Positions 11,300 through 23,183 of a stretch of DNA of 64,000 nucleotides are shown here, piece by piece (position 1 is the first letter of the stretch; each line of letters starts with the position of its first letter). This DNA comes from Macrotis lagotis (taxonomy: Eukaryota; Chordata; Mammalia; Peramelemorphia; Peramelidae): assembly GCF_037893015.1 (NCBI RefSeq), contig NC_133666.1:262769125-262833124 (forward strand), given 5' to 3'. Under the pieces are notes generated by a model, which saw only the letters and a list, made by a program, of their open reading frames with translations, did no database searches and was not told the origin of the DNA. A program made the position numbers and the translations under genes.

Positions 11300-11789
11300 T
11301 CCTTTTCCTTCACAGTAGGTCTACTGGTATGGATAAGTAACATACAGTTCCTTAGAATTCCCAGGAACTGAATTATGTACCAACAAAACTCATATACTTC
11401 CTCTCCCTTCTCCCTTTCCTATTCAGTGTACATGTTTACATGTTATTTCCTTCTTCACTAGAACACTGGCCTTAGTTTTTGCTAAATGTTAAATAGGAGA
11501 TAGAAAAAGCATCTTATTTTGCCCACAGGTTTGTAGACTTTAAGCACAATTGCAAAGCACATAAGTTCCAGGATCCCTGTAGGTTTCCCGATTGTGTTAT
11601 AATCAAACCACCTTCAAATCTCAGCAAGTACACCTACAATTCTGCATTTAAATCTAAATTTCCTCACCTAAATCTATTTCCACTTCCCTTTAAGAGTTGG
11701 GTATTTGCACATTAAGGAAAATAAACTCCTTTTTTTCCCTCTCATAATAACTAAAATAGTAATTCATAAGAAATATTGGAAACAGTTGT
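11300..11789. other. Intron just upstream of the PDE4D7 exon
   Basis: No mobile element recognised. This stretch and the first part of the downstream intron are repeat-free, as expected around a conserved alternative exon. The PDE4D7 start-codon exon (human N terminus MKRNTCDLLSRS…) was looked for to the left and not found. Confidence 0.5.
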
Positions 11790-11820
11790 TGACCAAGTCT
11801 ATACCTTCGGACTCCTTTAG
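11790..11820 (+). promoter_or_regulatory. PDE4D: 3' splice acceptor of the PDE4D7 exon
   Basis: The intron ends ...ggactcctttag before GCATCTGAG. The pyrimidine tract is short (ctcctttag) and moderate in strength. Homology to PDE4D7 begins exactly after this AG, at the residues equivalent to Ala15-Ser16, so the boundary is set by both the AG and the protein match. Confidence 0.88.
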
Positions 11821-12050
11821 GCATCTGAGGATACATTGCACTCAAGTAGTGAGGGAGAAGACCAATTCCGAGGAATGGAGCCTTACCTGGTTCGGAGGCT
11901 CTCCTCTCGTAATATCCAGCTTCCTCCACTGGCCTTCAGACAGCTAGAGCAAGCAGACTTGAAAAGTGAATCAGAGAACCTACAAAGGCCCACCAGTCTT
12001 CCACTGAAGATTCTTCCACTCATTGCCATCACATCTGCCGAGTCCACCAG
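11821..12050 (+). CDS. PDE4D: PDE4D7-specific N-terminal coding exon of cAMP phosphodiesterase 4D
   Basis: Internal coding exon of the long isoform PDE4D7, a cAMP-specific phosphodiesterase that lowers cAMP and is targeted through its isoform-specific N terminus. The 230 bases give 76 codons plus two bases, starting in phase 0. Visible stretches include SEGEDQFRGMEPYLVRRLSS, RNIQLPPLAFRQLEQADLK and RPTSLPLKILPLIAITSAES, which match the human PDE4D7 N terminus from about residue 15 to 90 almost throughout; the LQLPPL and RPT.LPL..LP.IAIT motifs also recur in the PDE4B1 N terminus. The reading frame is closed just upstream by TAG at 11818-11820, which is the splice acceptor itself, so the exon cannot extend left. 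The leftover AG pairs with one base of the next exon, the phase expected for the common exon beginning FDVDNG. The catalytic domain, UCR1 and UCR2 lie outside the window. Differences recalled from human include C43S, P29Q and I-to-L before the QRPTSLP motif. Confidence 0.96.
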
Positions 12051-12056
12051 GTAAGT
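12051..12056 (+). promoter_or_regulatory. PDE4D: 5' splice donor of the PDE4D7 exon
   Basis: The exon ends CACCAG and the intron starts GTAAGT, a perfect consensus donor. It falls where PDE4D7 homology ends (AES followed by two residues before the shared exon). Confidence 0.94.
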
Positions 12057-15000
12057 GGCAATGGGAAGAAATTCCCAGTTCTGTTTTGAAGTTATTTTAA
12101 TGGCATGTGTTTGTAAAAGTTATGTTCCCTGAATAGCTTGTATTTTGTAAAGAGAAAGTAAGATGACTTATACAGAGCATGAGGAAAATCAATTTTGGTA
12201 TTATTACTGGGAAAGTTGAAAACAAATTGATGAATGATGATAAGCCACTGGGAGTAGCCTACAATTACTGGGAAATATACTGGGCAAATGTAATTCAACA
12301 GAAAAATCCCAAGCAAATTAGAACTGTTAGAGAAATTACCATGAGGGTATAAGTATCTAGAAATAGTAGGCACTGTTCATTGATGCAAAATGAATTTTGA
12401 AATCAAGGAGAGATTAATTATGCAGTAATTAGAGTCAAAGGAAAAAAGATGTAATTACTTTCATGTGTATAAGTAATGTGGCCTATAATCCTCTGAGGTC
12501 CTGCTTACTAGAATGCTGTTTTGGTTCTAACCCCAATGTGATTTTTTTTTAGCTGTGAAGTAGAAGGACTTGACTAGGACACAGAACAGGATTATGTGGA
12601 TGGTCATTTCTCAGATATCCCAAATCTTTATGTTCCACTTTGTAGGGGATTTTAAAATTTTCCATTTCCCCTTGCATTTTTTGCTTCTTCTTTGCCTCCC
12701 TCCTCCTTTGAATCCTTTTCATTATCTCCTTTGGAAAAAAAAAAAAAAAAAAGGTTGAAAAAGGAAATAAAGCACCTATCTATTGAATGCTCAGCTGGTT
12801 TGTAACAGTTAGAGAAGCCTAATTAAAGGAGCAAGAATATGAATTCCAGAAGGTTACATATTGTCAGATAATCTAGAGATTGCTGCAGAGAGCACTGCTG
12901 ACAGTGTTAAGGGTGATTTAGGCAGGAAAGAATTTTTACACAGCTTCTGGAAACTTTCAGGTTTTTCTTTATGTGACCTTTCTGAAGTTTCTGAAAATAT
13001 GGCCAATGACATATTTCTTTTTTCAGAAGTTACTTGCTTGTTTTATTAGCTATATAGTCTCTGGACACTTGGAGATATGGGGAACTTCTCCTTGGAAGTT
13101 GTTAATTGAACTAAAACATTTTGCAGGAAATAGGAGTTTTCATTTTCTTATATTTGAGCCTATAGTGCAGTGTTAGTAGTGAGTAAACTGAATAAACTTT
13201 TCTACTTAGCCAACTCTAAGGTAGGGATGTGTGGGGGGAGAAAAGAGGGAAAAAAGAATACTACATGATAACTTTATTATACATTTAAAAGAAATAGCAA
13301 ATTGTACATAATAAATTTGCAGTTTCATGTACAATCATTTTTTTTCTATTCTACTGTGTCATGGAAATGTTTCTTAAATTCTTTTTTTTATAAAAAGTTA
13401 CTACTATTGGACAGATTGCCCAATAGACAATAATAGTAGCTTCTTGCCTTGTTGTGGGGGTCATTGTTTTAGAACATTTTTTTGACCTATGCAAAGAGAG
13501 TTAGAGCCAACTTCCTAATTCCTTGCATTAACAGATACCATGTTCCCCCAGGGTAGCTGGCTAAATGTTCACTGTGAATCCCAGAACTTGTAGATTGACT
13601 AGTAGAGGGGTACTGGGGTCAATTTTGTTTCTTCTCAATACCTACCTCTCATAAACTACCACTTCCACTACCAGCATTGATAATTTTGCTACTAATTCTG
13701 TACCTAGTCAATTAATGACTGAGATATCTGAAACGAATTCGTGATCATGTGACAGAGAAGGGAAATGAATGACAGTAACAGCAGTGGTATTGAATGTTAA
13801 ATAGATGTTGTCTACTTTCCATTTCTCTTCTTCTCACTGGATTCCAACAACCTAAAACCCCTATCCAATATGGATCTTATGTGCAGATTCTCTGATTCTA
13901 TCAAAAACTATTCAACGTAAGTGAAATTAATATTTTATATAAATGATAAATTATTCATTCTGGGATAAATGAGATGTGATAAACTATTTTAAGTATTGGA
14001 AATTTAATTAATTGGGAAGGAACATTGGGAACTAGACAGGACTTTAGGACTCTGTCTCCAGGCATGCATTATGATATATTTTAATCACCATAAAAGAAGA
14101 CTTTATATTAAATATATCTCTTTATGGCTGACCAATGTGTTCAATTACAATACACAAGGTGAAAGATAAACTGTGATAATTGAGTAGTTAATTGTTTGTG
14201 CTAAAAACAAATACGTACAATCCAAGGGTAAAGAAGGCTTGGATGAAATGTTTTTGAAATCTTTTATGCCGTGGCATCTTATCTGGTTCAAACCATAAAC
14301 CAAGAGGCATGTATATTTTAAAATACAATTATAATATGCAAGTATGTGAATTATTTTTCAACAGAAGGAAGAATCAATGTATTGAAAATAACAGGAAACG
14401 GTTGGCTCATTGTCAATGTCAATATTGATCAATTAGCCACATTAAATAAACAAAATAAAGAATATTACCTCCAAGCCAGGAAGTTACTAAAAGCACCCCA
14501 AAATGTGAATGAATTAAAAAGGAATGGGCAAATAATTCTAATATGGCCCAGCAGGAGGGGTAACTGAAAATAACAGGTGTGTGGGATTTTTGCAAGGATT
14601 TGTTGACAATTGCTAAACAACCAACTTATAGAGGGAAAAAAATGTAACCATGACACACATTATAAACAATTTTCTTACTCACTTTCTTAAGTCTAAAAAT
14701 CAACAAAACAATCAATCAATTCCTGATTCATAGTACTTGTCAATTTTGGAGATATAAATAAATGATCACCCCAGAAATTTAATAATCATCTCAGGAGCTA
14801 GTATGTGAATCCAGCAGCCTTCTGGAAATATCCTACTTTTCAGGTGTACATCTTCTTCTCAAACAGGATATGAGAACATTTTGATTCATTTAGAAAAACT
14901 TGTTTTTTGATTGATTTCTAATGAATGGTGACATTTGTCTTCAGTAGAATGCCCCCCCCCATCTTTTCTTAGTTTCACCACAAAACAACTAAACAAACAA

Positions 15001-15751
15001 AAAACCAACTTTGGAAAAAAAGAGATTTCCACCCCACCCCCCACTTGACCTCCTTTTGGGCACTTATTTTTTTCCCTTCCATGCTTTTATCTCCTTTTTA
15101 CTCTCTCACCTTTAGTAGAATATTTCTAGTAGTTCTCCAGATTTGTTCCAAATCCTCTGGAGAGTCACAACATGACTTCAGAAAATGATTGGTTTCTGAA
15201 TGTGATCTTTGGTCTATAAAAAGTACATCATTGACGAAACCTAATAGTTTCCTTTTAAAATGCAATTTGTCAGGCAGGCAGAGGTCAAGAAAATTTTTAT
15301 TTATTACTGTTTTGATAATCATGTTTATTTCAAAGCAGTGATAAGTGTACAGGTTTAAATGTATTTTCATACTTTCCTCCTTTGCATTTCTAACTGTGAG
15401 GTTGTTTACATTCAGATTTAGTGAACTTCATGAGCATTTTGGACATTTTTTAAACGAACATAAAATAAAATCATAAGATTGTTGCTCTGTGAGAAGCTTG
15501 ATTTCATCTTTTCCTCAAAAAAATAGTTTCAAATATTATAGTCAGGGCTTTATTGGCTTAAAGAAAAAACTACATTGATATATGAGTGATTATTAATTGA
15601 GAATATTATTAACTTGTTTAAAGAGGGTTGAAAGAAGAAATGTAGTTTGCCATGACAAATATTTCCATATATCACCTAAGTAACTTCTTAGAGTAGATTT
15701 CCATTTACTTTTAATTTAGTGGTGATACTGATTACTTCTGAAATATTATTC
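12057..15751. other. Intron downstream of the PDE4D7 exon, no recognised elements
   Basis: 3.7 kb with no recognisable SINE or LINE, notably cleaner than the rest of the window. It holds a poly-A run at 12735-12752, short poly-C runs near 14952 and 15040, and an inverted repeat at 13401-13439. ORFs at 14346-14567 (+) and 15098-15370 (-) do not resemble known proteins and lack exon signals I would trust. Confidence 0.5.
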
Positions 15752-15767
15752 TGTGTGTGTGTGTGTA

Positions 15768-15798
<31 letters not shown>
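15752..15798 (+). repeat. (GT)n microsatellite
   Basis: GT run interrupted by two TAT units. Confidence 0.95.
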
Positions 15799-16169
15799 AT
15801 CTGAGAGAGGAGACAAGAGGAAGACAGGGTAGAGAAATAATCTAAGAAGATAAATATTGAAAAAGCAAAAGGATAAGAAGATAGAGAAAAGGTGAACAAC
15901 AAGAAGAATAAGGGAAAGAAGAATGGGAAAGAAAAGATCATCAAGGTAAATAAAGAATAAGGATGGTAAAATAAAGGACTTAGGAACTTATAGAATTTAA
16001 CAGTAACCACACCTAATACCATGGTAGTTCATAGGTACTTTAGAGAAGAACTGTTTCTTCGAAATCTTCTTTTTCTTCTAAAAGGTCTTATTAGAATATT
16101 GGTTCCACTGGTTGATATGTTTCCCCTTGCATGGTTTAAAAAAGAATATTCAGGAAAACAGCAGAGAAA

Positions 16170-16170
<1 letters not shown>
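15799..16170. other. Purine-rich intron, nothing recognised
   Basis: A-rich and G/A-rich to about 15960 (repeated AAGAAGA/GGAAAG words), then ordinary sequence. The + strand is the purine strand, giving a phenylalanine/serine-rich ORF on the opposite strand. Confidence 0.5.
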
Positions 16171-16208
<38 letters not shown>

Positions 16209-16215
16209 ACAAACA

Positions 16216-16302
<87 letters not shown>
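16171..16302 (+). repeat. Compound (CA)n-(GA)n microsatellite
   Basis: CA run 16171-16218 with small interruptions, then GA run 16219-16302 with one AAAG interruption. All ORFs over it are artefacts. Confidence 0.97.
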
Positions 16303-16307
<5 letters not shown>

Positions 16308-16589
16308 TAATAACCATGGGATGCAGGCAAGTAATCAGAGCTCTAGAGTCATGAGATACAGAGTTGGAATAGGTCTCAAAGATCAACTCCTTTAACCCCC
16401 CCTCATTTAAAATATATATTTGATATCTTTTGTCTTCACATAATAATCCTTTTTTGAACTTCTGCACTCCCTCATCATTGAACTATCCCTTGAAACAAAA
16501 TGGAACATGTAACAGTTGACCAAATCTGTTAGTGAATAAAACATATTCCCACACTCTAATTCCTTTCCTCTTTACCTGGAATCTAACTT

Positions 16590-17480
16590 CCTATCAGTGA
16601 TTTTTAAAATTTATATTTTGTATAATGCATATATTTTCCTTTAGATTCTTCTCTAATTTATACAAATCTTCCTTTTTTCTGATTTTTTCCATTATTTTGA
16701 ATTTATTATTTCATACTGAATTGTAATATTCTGTTATATTCATCTACCATAGGTATTTTATTTTTTAAAACCATTCCTCAATCCATGGGCACCAACTTTG
16801 TATTCCACATTTTTTTACTAGGAATATATTGATTTGTAAAGGATGTTTTGTTTTTCACTTTCATTTCTTTGGAGTCTATTTCCTAACTCTTATTCGGAAA
16901 AAGTTTTAGTGACTTATTTTTTTATATCATAGTCCTTTCCAGCTATGCCACCACCACTGCCAATGAGTTCTTTATAACTAATTAAAAGAAGTGAAACCAG
17001 TCAAGATAGCACCCATGTCAGACATAGCAAGAAAACATTCTGGTACTGTTGTCCCTCATCCCTCCTCTCAAAGAGATGTTTCCCTTACTGAAATTACATT
17101 TTGTTATAATGATTTATCATTTTATTGTTCTATTTCTTTTTATTTCATACAATTCTGACTATGCTTCTCCAAATTTCTCATATTCATCATTTCTTCCTTT
17201 ATTGTAATATTCTGTAACATTCATATACTCCTCCTTATTCAGTCATTCATCAAGTGAAATGTATCTGTATTGTTTCCAGGTATTTATAGTACCACAAAAA
17301 GGATAGTGCTACTGTGAATTTTGTTGCTCTAATTGTCTATGGAACGTGTCCTTTTCTTTAATATCTTTGTAGTATAGTCTCACTGGTGGGATCAATAAGC
17401 ACAAGTTCTGAATCATATACTGATTTCTTTTTTGCACAGTACTAAATATTTTTCAAGGTGTTTGGTGAAATCCATAGCTT
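16590..17480 (-). mobile_element. Degenerate old L1 3' parts, minus strand
   Basis: Two stretches (about 16590-16960 and 17100-17480) repeat antisense L1-like phrases: 'tattgtaatattctgtaaca', 'ttcatatactcctccttatt', 'agtatagtctcactggtgg'. They could be two fragments of one old element. Divergence is high and the call is tentative. Confidence 0.4.
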
Positions 17481-17500
17481 CATTAAAAGTGTATTAGTGT

Positions 17501-17638
17501 TGGCAGAGTGGATAGAGAATGGGCACTGGAGTCAGGAGGATCTGAGTTCAAATCCACCCTCAGACACTTAATAATTAACTAGCTGTGTGACCTTCGGTAA
17601 GTCACCTTAACCCCACTGCCTTGCAAAAAAACTAAAAA
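17501..17638 (+). mobile_element. Marsupial tRNA-derived SINE, + strand, short head
   Basis: 5' end slightly truncated, then 'gcactggagtcaggaggatc', 'agacacttaataattaacta', 'ccccactgccttgcaaaaaa'. Perfect 16-bp target-site duplication AAAAGTGTATTAGTGT at 17485-17500 and 17639-17654. Confidence 0.95.
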
Positions 17639-17714
17639 AAAAGTGTATTAGTGTATCTGTGTTCCTGTAGCACCTCCAACATTATCTATATTCCATTTTC
17701 TGTACTCCTTGCTT

Positions 17715-17870
17715 ATCGGCTGAGAGTTTCTTCATTTTATAGATGATCAAACTGAGGAGCAGAGAGGTTACATGACTTTCTTTAGGTTATATATCATAAT
17801 AAATAGCAGAGCAGAGATTAAACCCAATTCACCTACTTCCAGATCATCTGATTTCATGTACTTTTAATAT
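17715..17870 (-). mobile_element. MIR SINE, minus strand
   Basis: 'ttcattttatagatgatcaa', 'actgaggagcagagaggtta', 'aatagcagagcagagattaa': antisense MIR. Confidence 0.75.
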
Positions 17871-19130
17871 CCCCATCCATCCCATAGGATTCTAAATTAA
17901 ATCAGCATTCCCATAGAATTATTTCCTATGAATCAGCTCCAATGTTACATTAGTCACTTTGAATAACGTTTTTCTTACCATAATAGTAATAGAATATTGG
18001 TATCTACCCAGGGGGTCCTTTTCTATTGTATTTGAAATTTTCATTTAGTTATCTTAAGGATGGTAATATAGCTCATTTTGATTTAGATTTCTCATACCTG
18101 GCTCATTCCAGCTTTATCTCAGTTACTTAGGATCAAACCTTTAGCTGAGCAGTCATTTTAAACCAAAGTATCCTCAGGGTATGGCTTTCAGCACCCCCAG
18201 TCCCTTATGTCACCATGGTGACCTATTATGTTTAATTCTACCTGGGAGTTATTTCCCAAATCTATTTAGTATTCCATAAGCAGTAGAGTAGGAATTGGGA
18301 TTCATGTCAGGATTTAGATGCATGATGGCAAAAGAAAAAAGGATTTGACTAGTCTCCCAATAACCCTTCAGTATTGCATCAGCTGAAATTAAATGAGCAC
18401 CAAGGAGATAACCAAACCTGTCCCATGTTCCCCATAAGACACACCACCTCTGGCTCATTATATACAGATGCATATGTGAGTGGAGAATATTACAAACACT
18501 TTTTCATCTTGAGTATCCTATTACCTGCCCAATGTGGTACATTTTGTGCATTACCATTGCTATGTCCTATAAAAAGGAAATGAAAAGCATTCAAAGAAAG
18601 AAATGGTCACTCTTGAGGATAAAATATCAAAGACAAGAAGGATGCATTATTTGAATGAGATGAAGCTGCCTTTTACAAGAATCTTCCAGAAACATATATT
18701 AGAATTTAAGAACATTTCCTAAAGGCTTGTTCCCCAGTTGCTAGTGAGAGATTAAGCTTGCCTGTTTTATTTTTTCTACTGCCTTGGAGAAGATAAGGTA
18801 CATTAAGCTACATTTAAAAAAATTATATATTTATTTTCAGCATAATAGATTGTGTATCAAAATGTCCATATGAAATTAGAAAAGAATATATAAAATAAAA
18901 TCAAGAGCCTGTAATTTGCACAAAGCAACCAGGTTATAATTGAATAGTTGAGCTCTCAAAATTGGACTTCTTAACTTTAGAAAAACATGGAAATATATTT
19001 CAAATTCTTAGTGTGTAAGAATATAGAGTCTGGAATAAATATTTTCATGAATTCATGATTTCATTTGTAAACTGTATGGAACACAGTCTAAACAAAGAAA
19101 AATATGGTATATATAGGAGATCATCAAATT
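17871..19130. other. Intron sequence, nothing recognised
   Basis: Includes opposed short ORFs at 18249-18583 with no recognised similarity. Confidence 0.4.
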
Positions 19131-19142
19131 AAGAGTTAATTA

Positions 19143-19300
19143 AAGGGGCGGCTAGGTGGTACAGTGGATAGAGCACCGGCCCTGGAGTCAGGAGTACCTG
19201 AGTTCAAATGCAGACTCAGACACTTAATAATTTGTGGCCTTGAGCAAACCACTTAACCCCATTTTCCTTGCAAAAACCTAAAAAACAAAAAGAAACAAAA
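19143..19300 (+). mobile_element. Marsupial tRNA-derived SINE, + strand
   Basis: GGGGCGGCTAGGTGGTACAG head, 'gcaccggccctggagtcagg', A-rich tail. Perfect 12-bp target-site duplication AAGAGTTAATTA at 19131-19142 and 19301-19312. It lacks about 14 bases after 'acttaataatt' compared with sister copies. Confidence 0.95.
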
Positions 19301-19312
19301 AAGAGTTAATTA

Positions 19313-19719
19313 GAAGAGACTATAAGGGAAGAGTAGTCCTTAAATATATTCATAAAATCAAGAGAATTGAGGGAAATGCCTCTCCCAAAGTACAATCTAC
19401 AGTGAATTGGGGGGGGGAGATAAAAATTTCATAGAATGAAAAATTGTGAATGGTTTATGACCTATATGTTTGGCAGGAATACTATACACTGATATGATTG
19501 CAGAGCCCTTCCAGTTCAGTAGTACACTGATTAAGAATTCATTACCTACATGTCTCTTTTATTCTGTTGGCTATTTTCCTCCAAGGAGGATCTGTTCACC
19601 ATAATGAAAATGTTGATCTTGTCCATTTAGAATTTTGGGGTACCAGTAGATCACTCAAATCGAGCATCTTGTCATTACTGATTCTTACTAAATGACTGAC
19701 CTACTTATAATAGCGAATG
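19313..19719. other. Intron sequence, nothing recognised
   Basis: Short G run at 19409-19417; no element recognised. Confidence 0.4.
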
Positions 19720-19742
19720 CACATACACACATATACACACAC

Positions 19743-19778
<36 letters not shown>

Positions 19779-19779
19779 C
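19720..19779 (+). repeat. (CA)n microsatellite
   Basis: ACACAT/ACAC units, ending in 18 or so uninterrupted CA steps. Confidence 0.95.
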
Positions 19780-20544
19780 ATAGTAGTGTCTTTCTATCTC
19801 TTTCATAACAAGTTACCATTACTAAGGCATTATAGCCTAATGATCAATATTGGATTTTTTTCATTGCCCTAGAATTATGTATAATTTTGAGTCTTCTGAT
19901 TTCTTGGCATTCTGTGATATAATCCCATTATCCACATCAGTAAGAGAATGTTAGTATTAAAAAGATATTTTTAACAGCAAATAATTTGAGAACATGCACA
20001 TTTCTATACAATTTCTGAAAAGGAATTGAATCTAATATCTACCTATACAATAACAAGCACATTTAATTATTCATCTGAAGTGCTTGTGAGATATGGATAT
20101 ATTTATTGAAAATTTTGGTACTTGCCTACCTAGCTCATACTGAATATGAATTTGTCGCTCACTTTGATTTTTCATTATGAATTGAAATTGTGAACCACAA
20201 TTGTGAATTGTGAGTTTCAGTGTGTGTTTCTTTTAGATGATTTTATAAAGTTCTTGAAATTAATTTAACTAGTACAATCTTATATTCAAATTGGATTATT
20301 TTAATAATTTTATCAACAGACTTTTTAATCCCACATGAAACCCTATATATGATATTGGCAATTCTTTATAATAAGCATATATTCCCTTTGATGCTTCATT
20401 TGTTGTCAGTACTCATTATCACTTGAAATCTGGGAATAGATCATTGTAGAATGTATTTTAAAAAATCTTTTCTCAAGGGATTAAACAACACTTTGACAGG
20501 TCTTAGATAGCAAGATGAGATATCCTATAAATAAGTGAGCTAGT
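19780..20544. other. Intron sequence, nothing recognised
   Basis: A local AATTGTGAA/CACAATTGTG self-complementary patch lies at 20183-20215. No element recognised. Confidence 0.4.
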
Positions 20545-20795
20545 GGGATTTAGCTGACATTTATGTAGCATTTTAAGACTAATCCTTATAATCCTGCAAA
20601 GTAGTTAATATTATTATCCTCATATTAAAGGGGATTTATTATCCTTTTTCAAATGAGGAAAGTGAGGCCAAGAGTTCTTGATTAATTCTTCCAGGTGCAC
20701 ATGGCTAGTGGGCATCTAAAGCAGAATTTGAACTAAACCTCATGATTTGTAGGTCAGCCAGTACTCTTTCCATTACACTACAAAGTTGAACAGTT
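20545..20795 (-). mobile_element. CORE-SINE (MAR1/MIR type), minus strand
   Basis: 'atgtagcattttaagact', 'ttattatcctcatattaaag', 'aatgaggaaagtgaggccaa', 'gcagaatttgaactaaacct', 'tactctttccattacacta'. Nearly full length with a small internal duplication of the 'ttattatcct' part. Confidence 0.8.
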
Positions 20796-21209
20796 ATCTG
20801 GAAAGAACTTAACTAAGACCCAGCTTCCTGTACCTCATCATTGAAGCTGGAGAAGTATATTCCAGAGAAAATAATAAAGTCTCTCTACTCAGTCTAATTT
20901 ATGATGAGAATTAGAATAGAATCTCTCTGAAAATAGGGCCTGTGTTTTATTTAATAGTTTTGTCTCTTCCGATAGTCTAGTATTATCTTCATTCCAGGTA
21001 TTTAACATTGCTTGGTTCATTGTATTAATTTAAAGCAAAGTCTAATCAGGTTAACAAAAGTTCAAGGGAATTCAAGCAGTATAGGTATATGTAGTTGGTA
21101 CCAAAGATCAAGATGAACTTTACACAAATTAGGAAGAATCTTACAATATGCACAATGATTAACTTCTGTTGTAAATATTCTGCATGGACTCTTACAATAC
21201 TTCATCATA
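20796..21209. other. Intron sequence, nothing recognised
   Basis: No recognised element. Confidence 0.4.
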
Positions 21210-21222
21210 AACTATTTCTTTT

Positions 21223-21381
21223 TTGTTGTTGTTGTTTTTAGTTTTTGCAAGGCATTGGGGTTAAATGGCTTGCCCAAGGCCACACAGCTAGGTAATTATT
21301 AAGTGTCTGAGGCTGGATTTGAACCCAGGTACTCCTGACTCCAGGGCCAGTGCTCTGTCCACTGCACCACCTAGCCACCCC
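21223..21381 (-). mobile_element. Marsupial tRNA-derived SINE, minus strand
   Basis: Antisense: (TTG)n-T tail, 'gcaaggcattggggttaaat', 'tgaacccaggtactcctgac', 'ccacctagccacccc'. Perfect 13-bp target-site duplication AACTATTTCTTTT at 21210-21222 and 21382-21394. Confidence 0.95.
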
Positions 21382-21394
21382 AACTATTTCTTTT

Positions 21395-23165
21395 AAAAGT
21401 CAAACTATCACTGGGGAGAAAAAAGAATAGATGGGAGAAGGAAGTCCTTAATCCAGAAAGTACAGTAAGATAGTGGTAGACTGAGTCCTAAAAGGAACAT
21501 CAGTAATCCATTATTTGGGCTTGCAGACAGAAAAGTGAGATCACATCATTCTTGGGGTCAATTTATAGTACCACTCATACACACACTCAATGAAGCTGTG
21601 CGTATCAAAAATTCAATGTCATTCACTATATTAAAGGAGATTATGTAAGAAGAAAACACTTGCAGTGAACTGTGTGTCTCTGCACTTCAATTTTAAAACT
21701 GGTTCAATTGCTGGTTCAAAACACTCATTTAAAGAGCAAAACTCATACAAACATTTTTCAGGTGTTTTTGTTGTTTTTATTTATTTCTACTACTTGTATT
21801 GAATGAAGGCATTTCTTTGTTCTGCTGTTAATTGGTTAAATAGAAATTGATTTTTGAATTGTTTCCATATGATATGTTCAGTAAATTGTATTTAATTGAT
21901 CAAGAAAAGAAATTTATGGGACTTCATTCTCTTGTATTCAATTTATTTCATCCTTATTCAATACATTACATATCATACTCAATGACATATTCTGACTTCT
22001 ATCTTGTTAAGCACACTATTTCTTATTGTAATAAAAAGAATTTCTATTTGAATATTTTAGCTTGAATACACTGAAATTTTTCTTTTTAAATTTTTTCAAA
22101 TAGTTGAGATACTGAACTTTGTGCTTTTATGAGGTGTCTGAAATTCCTGATTTTAACATTTCATTTTTTAAAAAATGTGTACCAACTGGAATTGCTTTCT
22201 AAAATATTTTAATTTTAAGGAAACTATATAAATGCTTGTCAAGCATTATTGAACTCAACTCTTTTGTAAAAGATAGTGGACTTCTTTGTGATATTTTTTA
22301 AAGTTTTTTATAACTTGGTCTCAATCACCATTATGAATCTTTTTCCCTTAAAAATATTTTCCTTGTTTCATAAATTTCAAGTTTACCTTAAAATTTGAAA
22401 TTCTTGAGATCAAAACGAATTAAATAGATTGCTCATTCTCATTTTTGTAAAGATGTCTTAAGAACATCATATTTTCATAGCTAGCAATATTTGAATCAAA
22501 TGCAAACATTTTCAAAGTTTTGTTTTTCTATAGAGAACATAGAATCATTGTCATTTTTAAAAGTTTGCAATAAACTGAATGTTTAATGATAAAATACTTA
22601 TATTCTTTGATAATAATGTCATCATGCCCCTTTGAGTTTTATGTTTGGTTGTTTTGTTTTTGCAACTAAATCTATTACACCGAGGCTAGATATGCAGTAC
22701 CCACTCATAACCCTGACGCTAATGTTGACCAGTACATATTAACTGACTCACCTTTCTCAATCTGGGTCAGTTTTTCCCTCTTTGGACAGGCTTGTTACCC
22801 TCCAGTTTTGAGGAAATCACCATTTTATTCTTTAATCATTTCTGCAGCTCAGAATTCCCCTACTCAAATGATCCACCAGCTTTTCTTACCCCAATAGAAG
22901 AAGGCATTGAAGGCATATGTCACCACATACAGATCACCTCAAATTTATGGTGTTGTAATTCTCTAAAATGACACATTGAATGAATTGTAGTGAAGGGAAA
23001 TGAGGACTGGACTTGGACTCTTCTGTTGAGTTCTCCTCTCATTAACTTTATGACCTTTACCAAATTGCTTATCTCACTCACTTATAAAATTGGAACAACA
23101 TCTGAATCTATTATCCAACAGGAATATTATAAATCTCACTTGAGAAAATGGGAAAAAAGTCGTTA
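21395..23165. other. Intron sequence, nothing recognised
   Basis: AT-rich. A slightly more GC-rich patch lies at 22680-22910. No exon or mobile element I can name. Confidence 0.4.
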
Positions 23166-23183
23166 CCAATATCAATTATTTAA

